A stretch of 64,000 bases of DNA from Micromonospora globbae (GCF_003610785.1 NZ_RAQQ01000028.1:1-64000); one strand, 5' to 3'; positions 8,268 through 16,794 are shown, numbered from the stretch's first letter. The notes: generated by a model from the sequence alone, not told the origin. Translations and numbers: made by a program.

Positions 8268-9176
8268 ATGCGCGTATTCGTCACCGGCGCCTCCGGCCAC
8301 CTCGGCTCCGCGGTCCTGCCGGAACTACTCTCCGCCGGGCACCAGGTCGTCGGCCTGGCCCGCTCCGACGCGTCGGCCGCCGCGACCGAGAAGCTCGGCG
8401 CCCAAGTGCGCCGCGGCGACTTGTCCGACCTCGACGTGCTACGCGAGGAGGCGGCCGCCTCCGACGGCGTGATCCACCTCGCGTTCCGCCACGACCTCAT
8501 GCTGACCGGCGAAATGGCCGCCGCTGCCGAGGCCGACCTAATCGCCCTCAAGGCACTGGCCGACGGCCTGGACGGCTCCGGCAAGCCGCTCGTCGGCACG
8601 AGCGGGACGGCCATGCTCGTCATGGGCGGCGTCGTCGGCCGCCCCGGCACCGAACGGGACGTATTCCCGGGCGGCTACCGGATCGACGCGGAGAACTTCG
8701 TGGCCAACCTCGCCTCGCGCGGCGTGCGCTCCTCGATCGTCCGGCTCGCGCCCACGGTGCACAGCTCGCTCGACCACCACGGCTTCATCACCGCCATCAT
8801 TGCCACCGCCCGACAGAACGGGTACGCCGCATACGTCGGCGAGGGCACCAACCGGTGGCCGGCCGTGCACACGCTCGACGCGGCCAAGCTCTACCGGCTC
8901 GCCCTCGAGAAGGCGCCGGCCGGCTCGCACCTACACGGGGTCGCCGACGAGGGCGTCCCCTTCGCCGAGATCGCCGCCGCCGTCGGCCGCAACCTGGACA
9001 TCCCGGTCCGCAGCATCAGACCCGAGGAGGCGGGCGACTACTTCGGCTTCCTCGGATCGTTCGCGCAGATGGACAACCCGACGTCGGCCGCGATCACCCG
9101 CGAAATGCTCGGCTGGACCCCGACCCACCCCGGCCTAATCGCCGACCTGGACGAGGGGCACTACTTCCAGGCATAA
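8268..9176 (+). CDS. NAD(P)-dependent epimerase/SDR oxidoreductase, copy A
   Basis: A 302-residue atypical short-chain dehydrogenase of the NAD-epimerase type. It has an N-terminal Rossmann motif VTGASGHLGSAV (residues 5-16), a TSGT strand, and a SSLDHHGFITAII substrate-side region. The canonical YxxxK is not obvious, as in the atypical SDR_a group, so the reaction is uncertain. It is nearly identical in length and layout to the copy at 15783-16691 (by eye about 85 percent identical). Start ATG 8268 with GGGAAGGAA upstream. Expected to be induced when the divergent TetR releases the three operators. Confidence 0.85.
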   Translation: MRVFVTGASGHLGSAVLPELLSAGHQVVGLARSDASAAATEKLGAQVRRGDLSDLDVLREEAAASDGVIHLAFRHDLMLTGEMAAAAEADLIALKALADGLDGSGKPLVGTSGTAMLVMGGVVGRPGTERDVFPGGYRIDAENFVANLASRGVRSSIVRLAPTVHSSLDHHGFITAIIATARQNGYAAYVGEGTNRWPAVHTLDAAKLYRLALEKAPAGSHLHGVADEGVPFAEIAAAVGRNLDIPVRSIRPEEAGDYFGFLGSFAQMDNPTSAAITREMLGWTPTHPGLIADLDEGHYFQA

Positions 9177-9189
9177 ACCACAAGCGGTG

Positions 9190-9209
9190 GCCCGGGACTG
9201 CTCCCGGGC
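9190..9209 (+). terminator. Terminator after epimerase copy A
   Basis: A perfect 8-bp GC stem (9190-9197 with 9202-9209), 4-nt loop, then a T-rich stretch (TTTCGTTTTA). It lies 13 bp after the epimerase stop and upstream of the IS. Confidence 0.6.
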
Positions 9210-9333
9210 AGCCGTTTCGTTTTATCGGGTACTCGGGTACCAGCTGCTCGGCTTCACCGGCTGACGCTTAAGGCGTGTTTCGTAAGTCGTGGGATCCGTA
9301 CAAGTTGCCGCGTGGCGGTGATCGATAACTGAA

Positions 9334-9388
9334 GAGGTCTCCGGTATCTGGTTCTGCGACCAAGCAAGAACTTCATACCGGAGACCTC
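9334..9388 (+). promoter_or_regulatory. Hairpin directly upstream of the transposase start
   Basis: A perfect 14-bp inverted repeat, GAGGTCTCCGGTAT (9334-9347) and its complement (9375-9388), ends exactly one base before the GTG start. If transcribed from outside the element it would place the start region at the foot of a stem, a known device for limiting transposase translation from impinging transcripts. No separate Shine-Dalgarno is visible. Confidence 0.55.
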
Positions 9389-10282
9389 GTGCCCAGCGTA
9401 GCGGTGACGAGGCGGCATGACCTGACCGACAGGCAGTGGGCTGTTCTCGCCCCGCTGTTACCTGCCGCGCCGTCGACGGGTCGTCCGCCGAAGTGGGAGA
9501 AACGGCAGCTCATCGACGGGATCCGGTGGCGGATCCGGGTCGGCGCCCCATGGCGGGACGTGCCGGCCGAGTACGCGCCCTGGCCTACCGTCTACGGCCT
9601 GTTTCGTCGTTGGCAGCGGGACGGGACCTGGGACAAGATCCTGTCCGCGTTGCAAGCCGCCGGCGACGCGATCGGCCGGATCGGCTGGACGGTGAGCGTG
9701 GACTCGATGACCAGCCGCGCCCACCAGCACGCCGCCGGCGCCCGCACCGACGGGCATCTGCAGAAGGAACCGCCCGGCGGCGTGCACGACGAACCGGCCG
9801 ATCACGGGCTGGGCCGATCCCGCGGCGGGCTGACCACCAAGACTCATCTGGCCTGCGAGCAGGGACAGAAGGTCCTCTCCCTGATCGTGACCGCCGGGCA
9901 CCGTGGTGACAGCCCGCAGTTCATTCCCGTCCTGCGCCGCATCCGCGTGAGCCGCCTCGGTGTCGGCCGGCCCCGCACCTGCCCCGACCTGGTCCTGGCC
10001 GACAAGGCCTACACCAGCCGCGGCAACCGCCGATACCTGCGCTCACGCGGGATCAAGGCATGCATCCCCCGCAAGACCGACCAGGACGCCCACCGCAAAG
10101 CCACAGGCTCCAAGGGCGGCCGCCCACCCACCTTCGACAAGGACCTCTACCGGCTACGCCACGCCGTCGAGAACGGCATCAACCGACTCAAACGCCACCG
10201 CGGCGTCGCCACTCGATACGACAAGCTGGCCGTCCGCTTCCAAGCCGTCCTGACCATCACCATCATCACCGAGTGGCTCTGA
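9389..10282 (+). CDS. IS5-family transposase (DDE)
   Basis: A 297-residue transposase in one frame. An N-terminal DUF4096-like domain (LTDRQWAVLAPLLPAA, residues 12-27; RWRIRVGAPWRDVP, 46-59) precedes a DDE nuclease with Asp105 (VSVDSM), Asp205 (LVLADKAY) and Glu261 in the HAVENGINRLKRHRG block. Many relatives of the IS427 group need a programmed frameshift between two ORFs; this copy is a single intact ORF. All catalytic residues are present, so the element may be active. Confidence 0.92.
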   Translation: MPSVAVTRRHDLTDRQWAVLAPLLPAAPSTGRPPKWEKRQLIDGIRWRIRVGAPWRDVPAEYAPWPTVYGLFRRWQRDGTWDKILSALQAAGDAIGRIGWTVSVDSMTSRAHQHAAGARTDGHLQKEPPGGVHDEPADHGLGRSRGGLTTKTHLACEQGQKVLSLIVTAGHRGDSPQFIPVLRRIRVSRLGVGRPRTCPDLVLADKAYTSRGNRRYLRSRGIKACIPRKTDQDAHRKATGSKGGRPPTFDKDLYRLRHAVENGINRLKRHRGVATRYDKLAVRFQAVLTITIITEWL

Positions 10283-10287
10283 CCGGC

Positions 10288-10938
10288 TTATGAAACACGC
10301 CTTAGCACGCATACGACCTTGCCAAGGATCACCGCCTCGTCCCCTGGGATGACCGGGTAGAGCGGGTTGCGGGGCAGCAACTCGACCTTCCCATCGCGGC
10401 TGCGGTAGACCTTGACGGTGGCCTCGTCATCAATCAACGCGGCGACGATGTCACCGTTCTCAGCGGACACCTGCTGTCGTACAACGATGACGTCTCCATC
10501 GGCAATGCCCGCCTCGATCATTGAATCCCCGCGGACGTGCAACGCAAACAACGTGCCTCGGCCGACCAGCTCGGACGGCAAGGCCAGGATCTCCTCGACA
10601 TGCTCCTCTGCGAGGATCGGGACCCCGGCGGCGATGGCCCCAACGAGCGGGACTCGGACACCGGGGCACAAGTCCAGATCGGGCGCGGTGGCGCTGGCCG
10701 ATGGCCGCGCGTCGACGGCGCGCGGCCCATGGGCAGCGCGCCGCACAAGGCCAAGCCGCTGGAGCACCTTCAGATGATGCGTCACCGATGACGGGGAGCC
10801 GAGTCCGACGGCAGCACCAATTTCACGCACCGTCGGCGGATAACCGTGGCGCTCGACCCACTCGCGGATCACTTCCAAGATCCGCTGCTGTCGAGGGCTC
10901 AACCTGGGTGAACTGGGTGCTGCATCCGAGGACGTCAT
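10288..10938 (-). CDS. LexA-like SOS repressor whose C-terminus is supplied by the IS end
   Basis: A 216-residue LexA/S24 protein: N-terminal winged HTH (RQQRILEVIREWVERHGYPP, residues 17-36), Ala104-Gly105 cleavage site (AIAAGVPIL), Ser139 (RGDSM) and Lys176 (DEATVKVY) of the self-cleavage dyad. Compared with housekeeping LexA the linker and HTH are divergent (HHLKVLQRLGLVRRAAHG), suggesting a second, paralogous LexA. The final codons RRVS and the TAA stop lie within the IS terminal repeat, yet give the usual VLRRV ending. ATG 10938 follows TATCGT by 6 nt (leaderless). No canonical TCGAAC-type SOS box was seen upstream. Confidence 0.85.
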   Translation of the reverse strand: MTSSDAAPSSPRLSPRQQRILEVIREWVERHGYPPTVREIGAAVGLGSPSSVTHHLKVLQRLGLVRRAAHGPRAVDARPSASATAPDLDLCPGVRVPLVGAIAAGVPILAEEHVEEILALPSELVGRGTLFALHVRGDSMIEAGIADGDVIVVRQQVSAENGDIVAALIDDEATVKVYRSRDGKVELLPRNPLYPVIPGDEAVILGKVVCVLRRVS

Positions 10939-11299
10939 TCCCGGACGATACCTCAGTCTTAGATCATATGTGCTAATGCTGGTCGGGTTTGTTATGTGTC
11001 CAGAGCAATCGGTCGTCGGCACTCGGCTCGGGCCGCTCGGATCAGGTCGGCTCCCTTGAGCAAGAGCGGGACCAAGCCTCACCACCGCGAGGCAGCTTGA
11101 AACCTTCCCCGCTCGAACGCATAGGTCTTTCGCGACGTCCCGTTGTCCGACTACCTAGAGGCCGTCGACAGAAGCGGACACCGCATCGTCGCAGAGCTGC
11201 CGGTAGCAAATCAGCGTGGTCTCGATCAAGCGTGTGGGTTGGCATGGTCAGGTTGACTGCGCGGCGACGTCTCGCCCCTGACACACCTCAAAGTCTCTG
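10939..11299. other. Non-coding stretch upstream of lexA-like gene
   Basis: No gene supportable on either strand. Reading frames here are rich in Arg and Ser and lack domain signatures. Possible promoter elements belong to the lexA-like gene. Confidence 0.5.
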
Positions 11300-11415
11300 G
11301 ATAACCGTCCCACTTCGGCTCGTGGATCAGGCCCGGACGCTCGGGCACGGCATCGACTGGTGCGGCGAGCATCGGCGCGACCGGCCTCCGCAGCACCGCC
11401 CCTGCGGTCGCGCCC
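11300..11415 (-). pseudogene. N-terminal fragment of an ATP-dependent DNA ligase
   Basis: The minus strand encodes RRPVAPMLAAPVDAVPERPG followed by LIHEPKWDGY. This is the start of bacterial ATP-dependent (LigC/LigD-type) DNA ligases, with the adenylated lysine in EPKWDG. After DGY the frame becomes meaningless and ends, so only about 35 codons of a gene of roughly 300-350 codons survive. No other ligase domain is seen nearby. The 476 bp from 11416 to 11891 contain nothing else I can support. Confidence 0.6.
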
Positions 11416-11891
11416 TCCCCCACCGGGCCGGCGTTCACCTCCAGCCCCGTCCATGAGCCCTTCTCATCTTCGCCCCCCCACGTCATCGTGGGCGGGAACC
11501 AGCTCACCTCGGGCGGAGATCTACGACAACGAATGCATTGGTGGTCGCACCGCATCGCCGGGCCGTCTACCCCGCGGCGCCTATGGTGTCGGTGGGGCCG
11601 TGGCGAGTCCGCGACGTCGGATGCCCGGCGAGGGGACTTGGTCTGGCGGGTGGTGGGCGGGGCCCAGGCCGCAGAATCGTGCGGCGCCAAGAAAGCCGCG
11701 GCAGCAGTAGGAGGCGAGGTTGGCCTGGGAGGTCAGCCGGGCGCGTACCTCGTTCGGACTGTTGCAACGGCGCGTCATCGCCAGCCGCCCGCGTTTTCGG
11801 CGAGCTCCGGCAGCCACGTGTACAAGAGGGACGAACAAGCGAAGAACCTGACCCGCTTTCCGCAGGTCAGGCCCTTTCGATTGCCGTCGCC

Positions 11892-13055
11892 TTATCCCTC
11901 GGCTGGGTCGCCGCAGAACTCAACGGCGATGAGCGCGTTGATCGCGTCTTCGGCAGCTGGGCTCAGCGTGAGGCTGCGGTTGACCGAGATCGTAATCTTG
12001 CGTGCGCTCTGCGGACTGGTGAAGCTGTAGGTGCCGTACCCGGGTACGCCTCCCTGGTGGCCCCAGACCTGCTGGCCGCACATCTCGGTGTGCCCGAGGC
12101 CGAGCCCGTATTCGAAGCCGGGGAAAGCGTCGTCGGATTGCTGCATCTGGCGCAGCAGTGGGAGGGGCAACAGTCGCCCGCCGAACAATGCCGAGTAGAA
12201 GAGGTTCAGGTCGTGGGTGGTGGACACGAGGTCGCCGCTCGCCCACGCTACGGACATGTTGTAGGTGGTGAGGTCGGTCAACCGGCCGGACGAATCCACG
12301 GCCTCGTATCCGCGTGCCGACGGTTGCCGCAGGCGCGGGTGGTGTCCGGGGAGGTAGGTGTCCCGCAACCCGGCTGGTCCCAGGACGCGTCGGGACAGTT
12401 CGTGTGCGTAGCTCTCGCCGGTGACCTTTTCCACGAGCATGCCGAGGATGACGTAGTCGGTGTTGGAGTAGAGGAACTGTTCGCCGGGGGTGAACGGCAG
12501 CGTCTCCTGCGCGGCGATGGCGATGCGTACGAGATCTGCCGGGGCATAGTCGAGGTGTCGCGACTCGGCCATCACCTTTGGATTCGGCCACAGGACGTTC
12601 GCGTAGTCGTACAGACCGCTTCGGTGCTGCAGCAGCTGGCGGACGGTGATCGGTTCGGGGTAAGGCAGCAGCCCCGGCAGGTAGTGGTCGATCGGAGCAT
12701 CGAGGTCGATCTTCCCGTCCGCGACGAGGCTGAGCACCAGAGTCGACGTGAACGACTTGGTGATGCTGCCAATCCGGAACTGGCCGGAGGGGCTTGGCGG
12801 TTTGTTGGTGCGAAGATTCCCTACCCCGGCCACGACAGACCGGGTACCACGATCATCGCGCGTCTCGATGGTGACGCCAGGTACGCCGGCCGCGACGACC
12901 CGGCCCGCCTGTTGCAGCAACGTTGACCGAGATGGCGGCGAACCCGATGGTGCCACGTCCGGTGCCGCAGCTACCGGTGCGACGGGCAGCGCCAGGCACA
13001 CGAGTGCGGATCCGGCCACCACGCCTGCCGCCTGCTTAACTATCGTCATGATCAT
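11892..13055 (-). CDS. Secreted serine hydrolase (class C beta-lactamase / DD-peptidase fold)
   Basis: A 387-residue exported protein. It has an N-terminal signal peptide (hydrophobic residues about 8-30 ending PVAAAP) and a serine beta-lactamase-like domain. Active-site motifs are all visible: Ser97-x-x-Lys100 (GSITKSF), Tyr196-Ser-Asn198 (LYSNTDY) and His333-x-Gly335 (WGHQGGVPG). Family members include D-alanyl-D-alanine carboxypeptidases, esterases and EstB-like hydrolases, so substrate cannot be named. A lone Cys pair (CGQQ and EFCGDP) near the C-terminus could form a disulfide. Transcribed alone. Confidence 0.9.
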   Translation of the reverse strand: MIMTIVKQAAGVVAGSALVCLALPVAPVAAAPDVAPSGSPPSRSTLLQQAGRVVAAGVPGVTIETRDDRGTRSVVAGVGNLRTNKPPSPSGQFRIGSITKSFTSTLVLSLVADGKIDLDAPIDHYLPGLLPYPEPITVRQLLQHRSGLYDYANVLWPNPKVMAESRHLDYAPADLVRIAIAAQETLPFTPGEQFLYSNTDYVILGMLVEKVTGESYAHELSRRVLGPAGLRDTYLPGHHPRLRQPSARGYEAVDSSGRLTDLTTYNMSVAWASGDLVSTTHDLNLFYSALFGGRLLPLPLLRQMQQSDDAFPGFEYGLGLGHTEMCGQQVWGHQGGVPGYGTYSFTSPQSARKITISVNRSLTLSPAAEDAINALIAVEFCGDPAEG

Positions 13056-13446
13056 GAGGCTAATGGCGCATTACGGCAGTCACATTGGGGTCTACCCGCT
13101 GGTTTGAGGTAGTGCTAGCCCCAGGATCGAACGTCGGGGACCTCCGAGTCGACATCAAGGCCCAGCGGCGGACCCTTCACGGGCTGGCCCGGCGGGTGGC
13201 GGTGTTGTCAGCGGAGCCCGGTCGACATCCCACCCACTCCCCTGCCGTCCGCCGGCCTCTTGCGGGCCTGTTCGCCAACTCCTCGCCGCACTGTTCGAAG
13301 ATGTCGGCGATCTGGGTGAGGAGGCGGCCGCGGTGGTCAGGGTCGATGGCGGACCAGGATGGGTCGGGCGGACGCCCGCTGGGCGGCCTGCACCGCCGCG
13401 GGTTCGCGCGAGGGCGGGGCGTCATGTCGTCAGGGAGTCGGCACGG
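13056..13446. other. Intergenic region without a supportable gene
   Basis: 391 bp. A minus-strand frame around 13270-13350 reads DHRGRLLTQIADIFEQCGEE, which looks protein-like and could be a remnant of a larger gene, but has no recognisable family or start. Confidence 0.4.
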
Positions 13447-14178
13447 CTATGGACGTTCGTCGGGTGGGTACGCTGCGAGGAACGCCTCGACGCCGCCGTC
13501 CGCGAGCCGATCCAGTTCGGGGCCGGAGGGCATGGCTGCTTCGCCTTCGAACATGACCCGGTCGAGCGTCGCGCCGACGACGAGGAAGGCGAAGTGCTGG
13601 GCAGCCGTTTCGGCGTCGTGGATGCGTAGCCGCCCTTGAGCGGCAAGGTCGGCGAATGCTGCCGCGAGGGCCGTGAGCACGCGGCCCGGTGCTCGCCGGT
13701 GGTACTCGCGGGCCAGGTCGGGAAACCGTGCCGACTCCGCGCTGATCAGGCGGCGCAGGCGCACCACGGGGAGCCGGGTCACCGCCGCCAGGTGCCGGCG
13801 AGCCAACTCGCGTAGCGCCGCGGGAAGGTCGTCGGCTTGGCGGAGTGGCGCGATGAGCTCGTCGGCGAACTGCTCCGCGGTGGCGGTGACCCCGAGCACG
13901 ATCTCGGTGAACAGCCGTTCCTTGTCGGCGAAGTTGTTGTAGACGGTCCTCTTCGACACCGCGGCCCGGGCGGCGATGTCGTCGACGCTGGTGTCGACGT
14001 ACCCCCGTTCCAGGAACAGGGTCGTGGCGGCCTGCACGATAGCGGCCCGGCTGCGGAGCGCTCGCGGATCCTGCGAGCGGTCATCTCGCGCCGACCCGTC
14101 CGGCGTGGGCGCCTGGTGCGGCGGCCGCAACGACACCCGCACCAGCAGGTCGTCACTGTTCGCCTCGGAACCAGTCAT
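13447..14178 (-). CDS. TetR-family regulator divergent from DUF998 gene
   Basis: A 243-residue TetR regulator with a long N-terminal extension. The HTH is around residues 45-90 (DDIAARAAVSKRTVYNNFAD). The C-terminal domain has RLISAESARFPDLAREYHRR and AAQHFAFLVVGATLDRVMF, the TetR_C_7/AefR-like pattern. It shares the SK-x-TVY recognition helix and several C-terminal motifs with the regulator at 33467-34114. It probably represses itself and the divergent DUF998 gene through the palindrome at 14205-14234. Confidence 0.87.
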   Translation of the reverse strand: MTGSEANSDDLLVRVSLRPPHQAPTPDGSARDDRSQDPRALRSRAAIVQAATTLFLERGYVDTSVDDIAARAAVSKRTVYNNFADKERLFTEIVLGVTATAEQFADELIAPLRQADDLPAALRELARRHLAAVTRLPVVRLRRLISAESARFPDLAREYHRRAPGRVLTALAAAFADLAAQGRLRIHDAETAAQHFAFLVVGATLDRVMFEGEAAMPSGPELDRLADGGVEAFLAAYPPDERP

Positions 14179-14204
14179 GTCCTCCCCGCCCCTCGACTTC
14201 TTGC

Positions 14205-14234
14205 ACTGATCAGTACCACGCGGTACTGTTCAGT
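14205..14234. promoter_or_regulatory. TetR operator, extended palindrome
   Basis: Core CAGTACC (14211-14217), 4-nt spacer, GGTACTG (14222-14228). The symmetry extends to 13-bp arms with one mismatch. It lies between the divergent TetR and DUF998 genes. The CAGTAC...GTACTG half-sites match those of the palindrome at 33384-33400. Confidence 0.7.
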
Positions 14235-14259
14235 GTAGTATCCAAGAGAGGGATGCGCC

Positions 14260-14985
14260 ATGACCACCGAAAACGCGATCGGCTCCGCCCCCGGCACCGG
14301 GGCCAACCAGGTGTTCAACCGCCCTGCCGCCGTGACCCGCTCCCTGCTCGGTTACGGCCCGCTCGCCGGCGCCTGCTACCTGGCCTCCGGACTGGCCCAG
14401 GCGCTGACCCGCGACGGCTTCGATCTGCGCCGGCACGACCTGAGCCTGCTCGCCAACGGGCCGCTCGGGTGGATCCACATCCTCACCCTGATGCTCACCG
14501 GCCTAATGACGGTCGCCTCCGCCATCGGGGTGTTCCGCGCGCTGCCGCGGGGCCGCGCTACCACGTGGGCGGCGGGCCTGCTGGGGGCGTACGGCCTGGC
14601 GCTCGTGGCGGCCGGCATCTTCGTCGCCGACCCCATGAACGGCTTCCCGGTGGGCACGCCGGACGGTCCGCCCACCGAGGTGACGCCGCACGGCGTCCTG
14701 CACATCGCGGCCGGCGGGGTCGGATTCGCCGCTCTCGTCGCGGCCGCGTTCGTCCTCGCCCGCTTCTTCGCCCGGACCAGCCGGCGCGGCTGGGCCTGGG
14801 CCTCGCTCGGGGCCGGCCTGGTTGTGCTGGCCGGCTTCCTCGGCGTGGCTACCGGATCGGCGTCCTCCCTCGCCGTCCTCGGGCTGTGGATCGGCGTGGT
14901 CACCGGCTGGGGATGGATCGCCGCCGTCTGCATCCACCTCTACCGGCGCACACCCCACCCCAGGCAGCCGAGCGACCCAGCATGA
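14260..14985 (+). CDS. DUF998 integral membrane protein
   Basis: A 241-residue membrane protein with about six hydrophobic helices (for example LTLMLTGLMTVASAIGVFRA and AAGGVGFAALVAAAFVLARF). The DUF998 signatures are present: FDLRRHDLSLLANGPLGW near residue 50 and FVADPMNGFPVGTP near residue 130. The family's function is unknown. Its position opposite a TetR gene suggests induction by a small hydrophobic ligand. A second DUF998 protein is at 25609-26277. Confidence 0.85.
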   Translation: MTTENAIGSAPGTGANQVFNRPAAVTRSLLGYGPLAGACYLASGLAQALTRDGFDLRRHDLSLLANGPLGWIHILTLMLTGLMTVASAIGVFRALPRGRATTWAAGLLGAYGLALVAAGIFVADPMNGFPVGTPDGPPTEVTPHGVLHIAAGGVGFAALVAAAFVLARFFARTSRRGWAWASLGAGLVVLAGFLGVATGSASSLAVLGLWIGVVTGWGWIAAVCIHLYRRTPHPRQPSDPA

Positions 14986-15068
14986 GAGCACCGGGGTGGG
15001 CCGTCGGCGCACCCCGCCACGACCCGCTTCCCCTACCGATGACGGTCGACGAGGAGGAGAGAAAGCAC

Positions 15069-15539
15069 GTGGAGACGACCGGACCGAACAGCGTCACGTT
15101 CGACACCACCGTGGCCGCCACCGGCAACAACACCGGCATCGTCGTGCCGGTCGAGGTGATGGAGCAACTCGCGGCCGGCAAGCGGCCGCCGGTGCTTGTC
15201 AATCTCAACGGCTACGAGTACCGCAACACCGTGGGCGTGATGGGCGGCAAGTCGATGGTCAGCATCAGCGCCGCGGTCCGCAAGGCCACCGGCCTGAAGG
15301 GCGGGGACCCGGTCCGCGTCACCCTCACCGTCGCGGACACCCCACGCGAGGTGGAACTCCCACCCGACTTCGCCGCCGCTCTCGCCGCGGACGAACCGGC
15401 GGCGACGTTCTTCGCGAACCTCTCCAACAGCCTGCGGCGCTACCACGTCGACAACATCAACGCCGCCAAGACCGACCAGACGCGCCAACGGCGCATCGAG
15501 AAGGCCATCGACCTCTTCCGCAACGGCAAACAGCGATGA
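15069..15539 (+). CDS. YdeI/DUF1905-type small protein
   Basis: A 156-residue protein with an N-terminal DUF1905-like beta domain (TGIVVPVEVMEQLAAGKRPP, then VNLNGYEYRNTVGVMGGKSM) and a C-terminal bacteriocin-protection/YdeI-like helical tail (FFANLSNSLRRYHVDNINAA, then TRQRRIEKAID). Function unknown; relatives are linked to antimicrobial-peptide tolerance. Start GTG 15069 is chosen because GAGGAGGAGA (15050-15059) lies 9 nt upstream; ATG 15039 would sit before that site. The 243 bp after it show no supportable gene. Confidence 0.8.
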   Translation: METTGPNSVTFDTTVAATGNNTGIVVPVEVMEQLAAGKRPPVLVNLNGYEYRNTVGVMGGKSMVSISAAVRKATGLKGGDPVRVTLTVADTPREVELPPDFAAALAADEPAATFFANLSNSLRRYHVDNINAAKTDQTRQRRIEKAIDLFRNGKQR

Positions 15540-15782
15540 ACGGCCACCGAGAGCTTGCCTGACACCGGTGGACAGACCGACGGTCGAAGCGTCTGGTGGC
15601 CGGCGCTGACCGGGCTGTCGCGCCAGAGCCGTCCTGCCTCGACTCGGCCGGGTGCGTCCGCATCGTCCTCCCACAGATCCGCCAGGAACGCCACGGTGGC
15701 CAAGGGCTCCGGGGACCCCAGACCCACGGCATGCGCGGCGATGCGCGCACGCCGGGTTCGTTCTCGGGTCGCCACTGGTGAT

Positions 15783-16691
15783 TCACGCCTGGAAGTAGTG
15801 CCCCTCGTCCAGGTCGGCGATCAGGCCGGGGTGGACCGGGGTCCAGCCGAGCAGTTCGCGGGTGATGTCCGCCGACGCCGGGTTGTCCATCTGCACCAGC
15901 GGCCCGAGGAAGCCGAAGTGGTCGTCCGCCGCCTCGGGGCTGATGCTCCGGACCGGGACGCCCAGGTTGCGGCCGATGGCGGTGGCGATCTCGGCGAACG
16001 GGACACCCTCGTCGGCGACCGCGTGCAGGCGGGACCCGGCCGGCGCCTTCTCGAGGGCCAGCCGGTAGAGGGTGGCTGCGTCGAGGGTGTGCACGGCGGG
16101 CCACCGGTTGGCGCCGTCGCCGACGTATGCGGCGTACCCGTGCCGCCGGGCGGCCGCGATGATGGCCGTGATGAAGCCCTGGTGATCGAGCGAGCTGTGC
16201 ACCGTGGGCGTGAGGCGGACGATCGAGGAGCGCACGCCGCGCGAGGCGAGGTCGGCCACGAAGTTCTCCGCGTCGATCCGGTGGCCGCCCGGGAGCACGT
16301 CCCGTTCGGTGCCGGGGCGGCCGACGACGCCGCCCATGGCGAGGGTGAGCGTCCCGCTGGTGCCGACCAGCGGCTTTCCGCTGCCGACCAGGCCGTCGGC
16401 CAGCGCTTTGAGGGCGACCAGGTCGGCCTCCGCGGCAGCGGCCAGGTCGCCGGTCAGCAGGAGGTCGTGGCGGTACGCGAGGTGGATCACGCCGTCGGAG
16501 GCGGCCGCCTCCTCGCGCAGCACGGCGAGGTCGGACAGGTCGCCGCGGCGTACCTGGGCGCCGAGCTTCTCCACCGCGGGGGCCGAGGTCTCGGAGCGGG
16601 CCAGGCCGACGACCTGGTGTCCGGCGGAGAGCAGTTCCGGTACGACCGCGGAGCCGAGGTGGCCGGAGGCGCCGGTGACGAATACACGCAT
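15783..16691 (-). CDS. NAD(P)-dependent epimerase/SDR oxidoreductase, copy B
   Basis: A 302-residue paralogue of the epimerase at 8268-9176, same length and ends (MRVFVTGASGHLGSAV at the start, LIADLDEGHYFQA at the end), differing at scattered positions. It is divergent from its own TetR gene, mirror-image to copy A. The conserved Rossmann motif is intact, so both copies are probably functional. Start ATG 16691; GGGAAGGAACCACG before it is identical to the copy-A leader. No terminator was recognised after it. Confidence 0.85.
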   Translation of the reverse strand: MRVFVTGASGHLGSAVVPELLSAGHQVVGLARSETSAPAVEKLGAQVRRGDLSDLAVLREEAAASDGVIHLAYRHDLLLTGDLAAAAEADLVALKALADGLVGSGKPLVGTSGTLTLAMGGVVGRPGTERDVLPGGHRIDAENFVADLASRGVRSSIVRLTPTVHSSLDHQGFITAIIAAARRHGYAAYVGDGANRWPAVHTLDAATLYRLALEKAPAGSRLHAVADEGVPFAEIATAIGRNLGVPVRSISPEAADDHFGFLGPLVQMDNPASADITRELLGWTPVHPGLIADLDEGHYFQA

Positions 16692-16713
16692 CGTGGTTCC
16701 TTCCCAAGGGCCG

Positions 16714-16794
16714 ATGTCATCGTGTGACATCACCGTACACCTCTGATGTCACCATGCGACATGACCTCGCTCGTGACATGTCACTCAGTGACAT
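16714..16794. promoter_or_regulatory. Three phased 17-bp operators of TetR module B
   Basis: ATGTCATCGTGTGACAT (16714-16730), ATGTCACCATGCGACAT (16746-16762) and ATGTCACTCAGTGACAT (16778-16794); centres exactly 32 bp apart. The third ends 4 bp before the TAGCAT hexamer of the regulator promoter, so binding would block it. A further half-site (GTGAC, 16774-16778) abuts the third operator. The half-site consensus is the same as in module A, so the two regulators may cross-bind. Confidence 0.8.

Larger units (their letters stand above)
9271..10302 (+). mobile_element. IS5-family insertion sequence, about 1.03 kb
   Basis: Terminal inverted repeats are clear: left TAAGGCGTGTTTCGTAAG (9269-9286), right complement TAAGGCGTGTTTCATAAG (10287-10304), 17 of 18 matching. 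TA flanks both sides, so a 2-bp TA target duplication is likely, with element boundaries at about 9271 and 10302. One transposase gene fills the element. The right end lies inside the last codons of the lexA-like gene. Only one intact copy is present in the window; a possible remnant of a related element is at 17549-17603. Confidence 0.88.
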
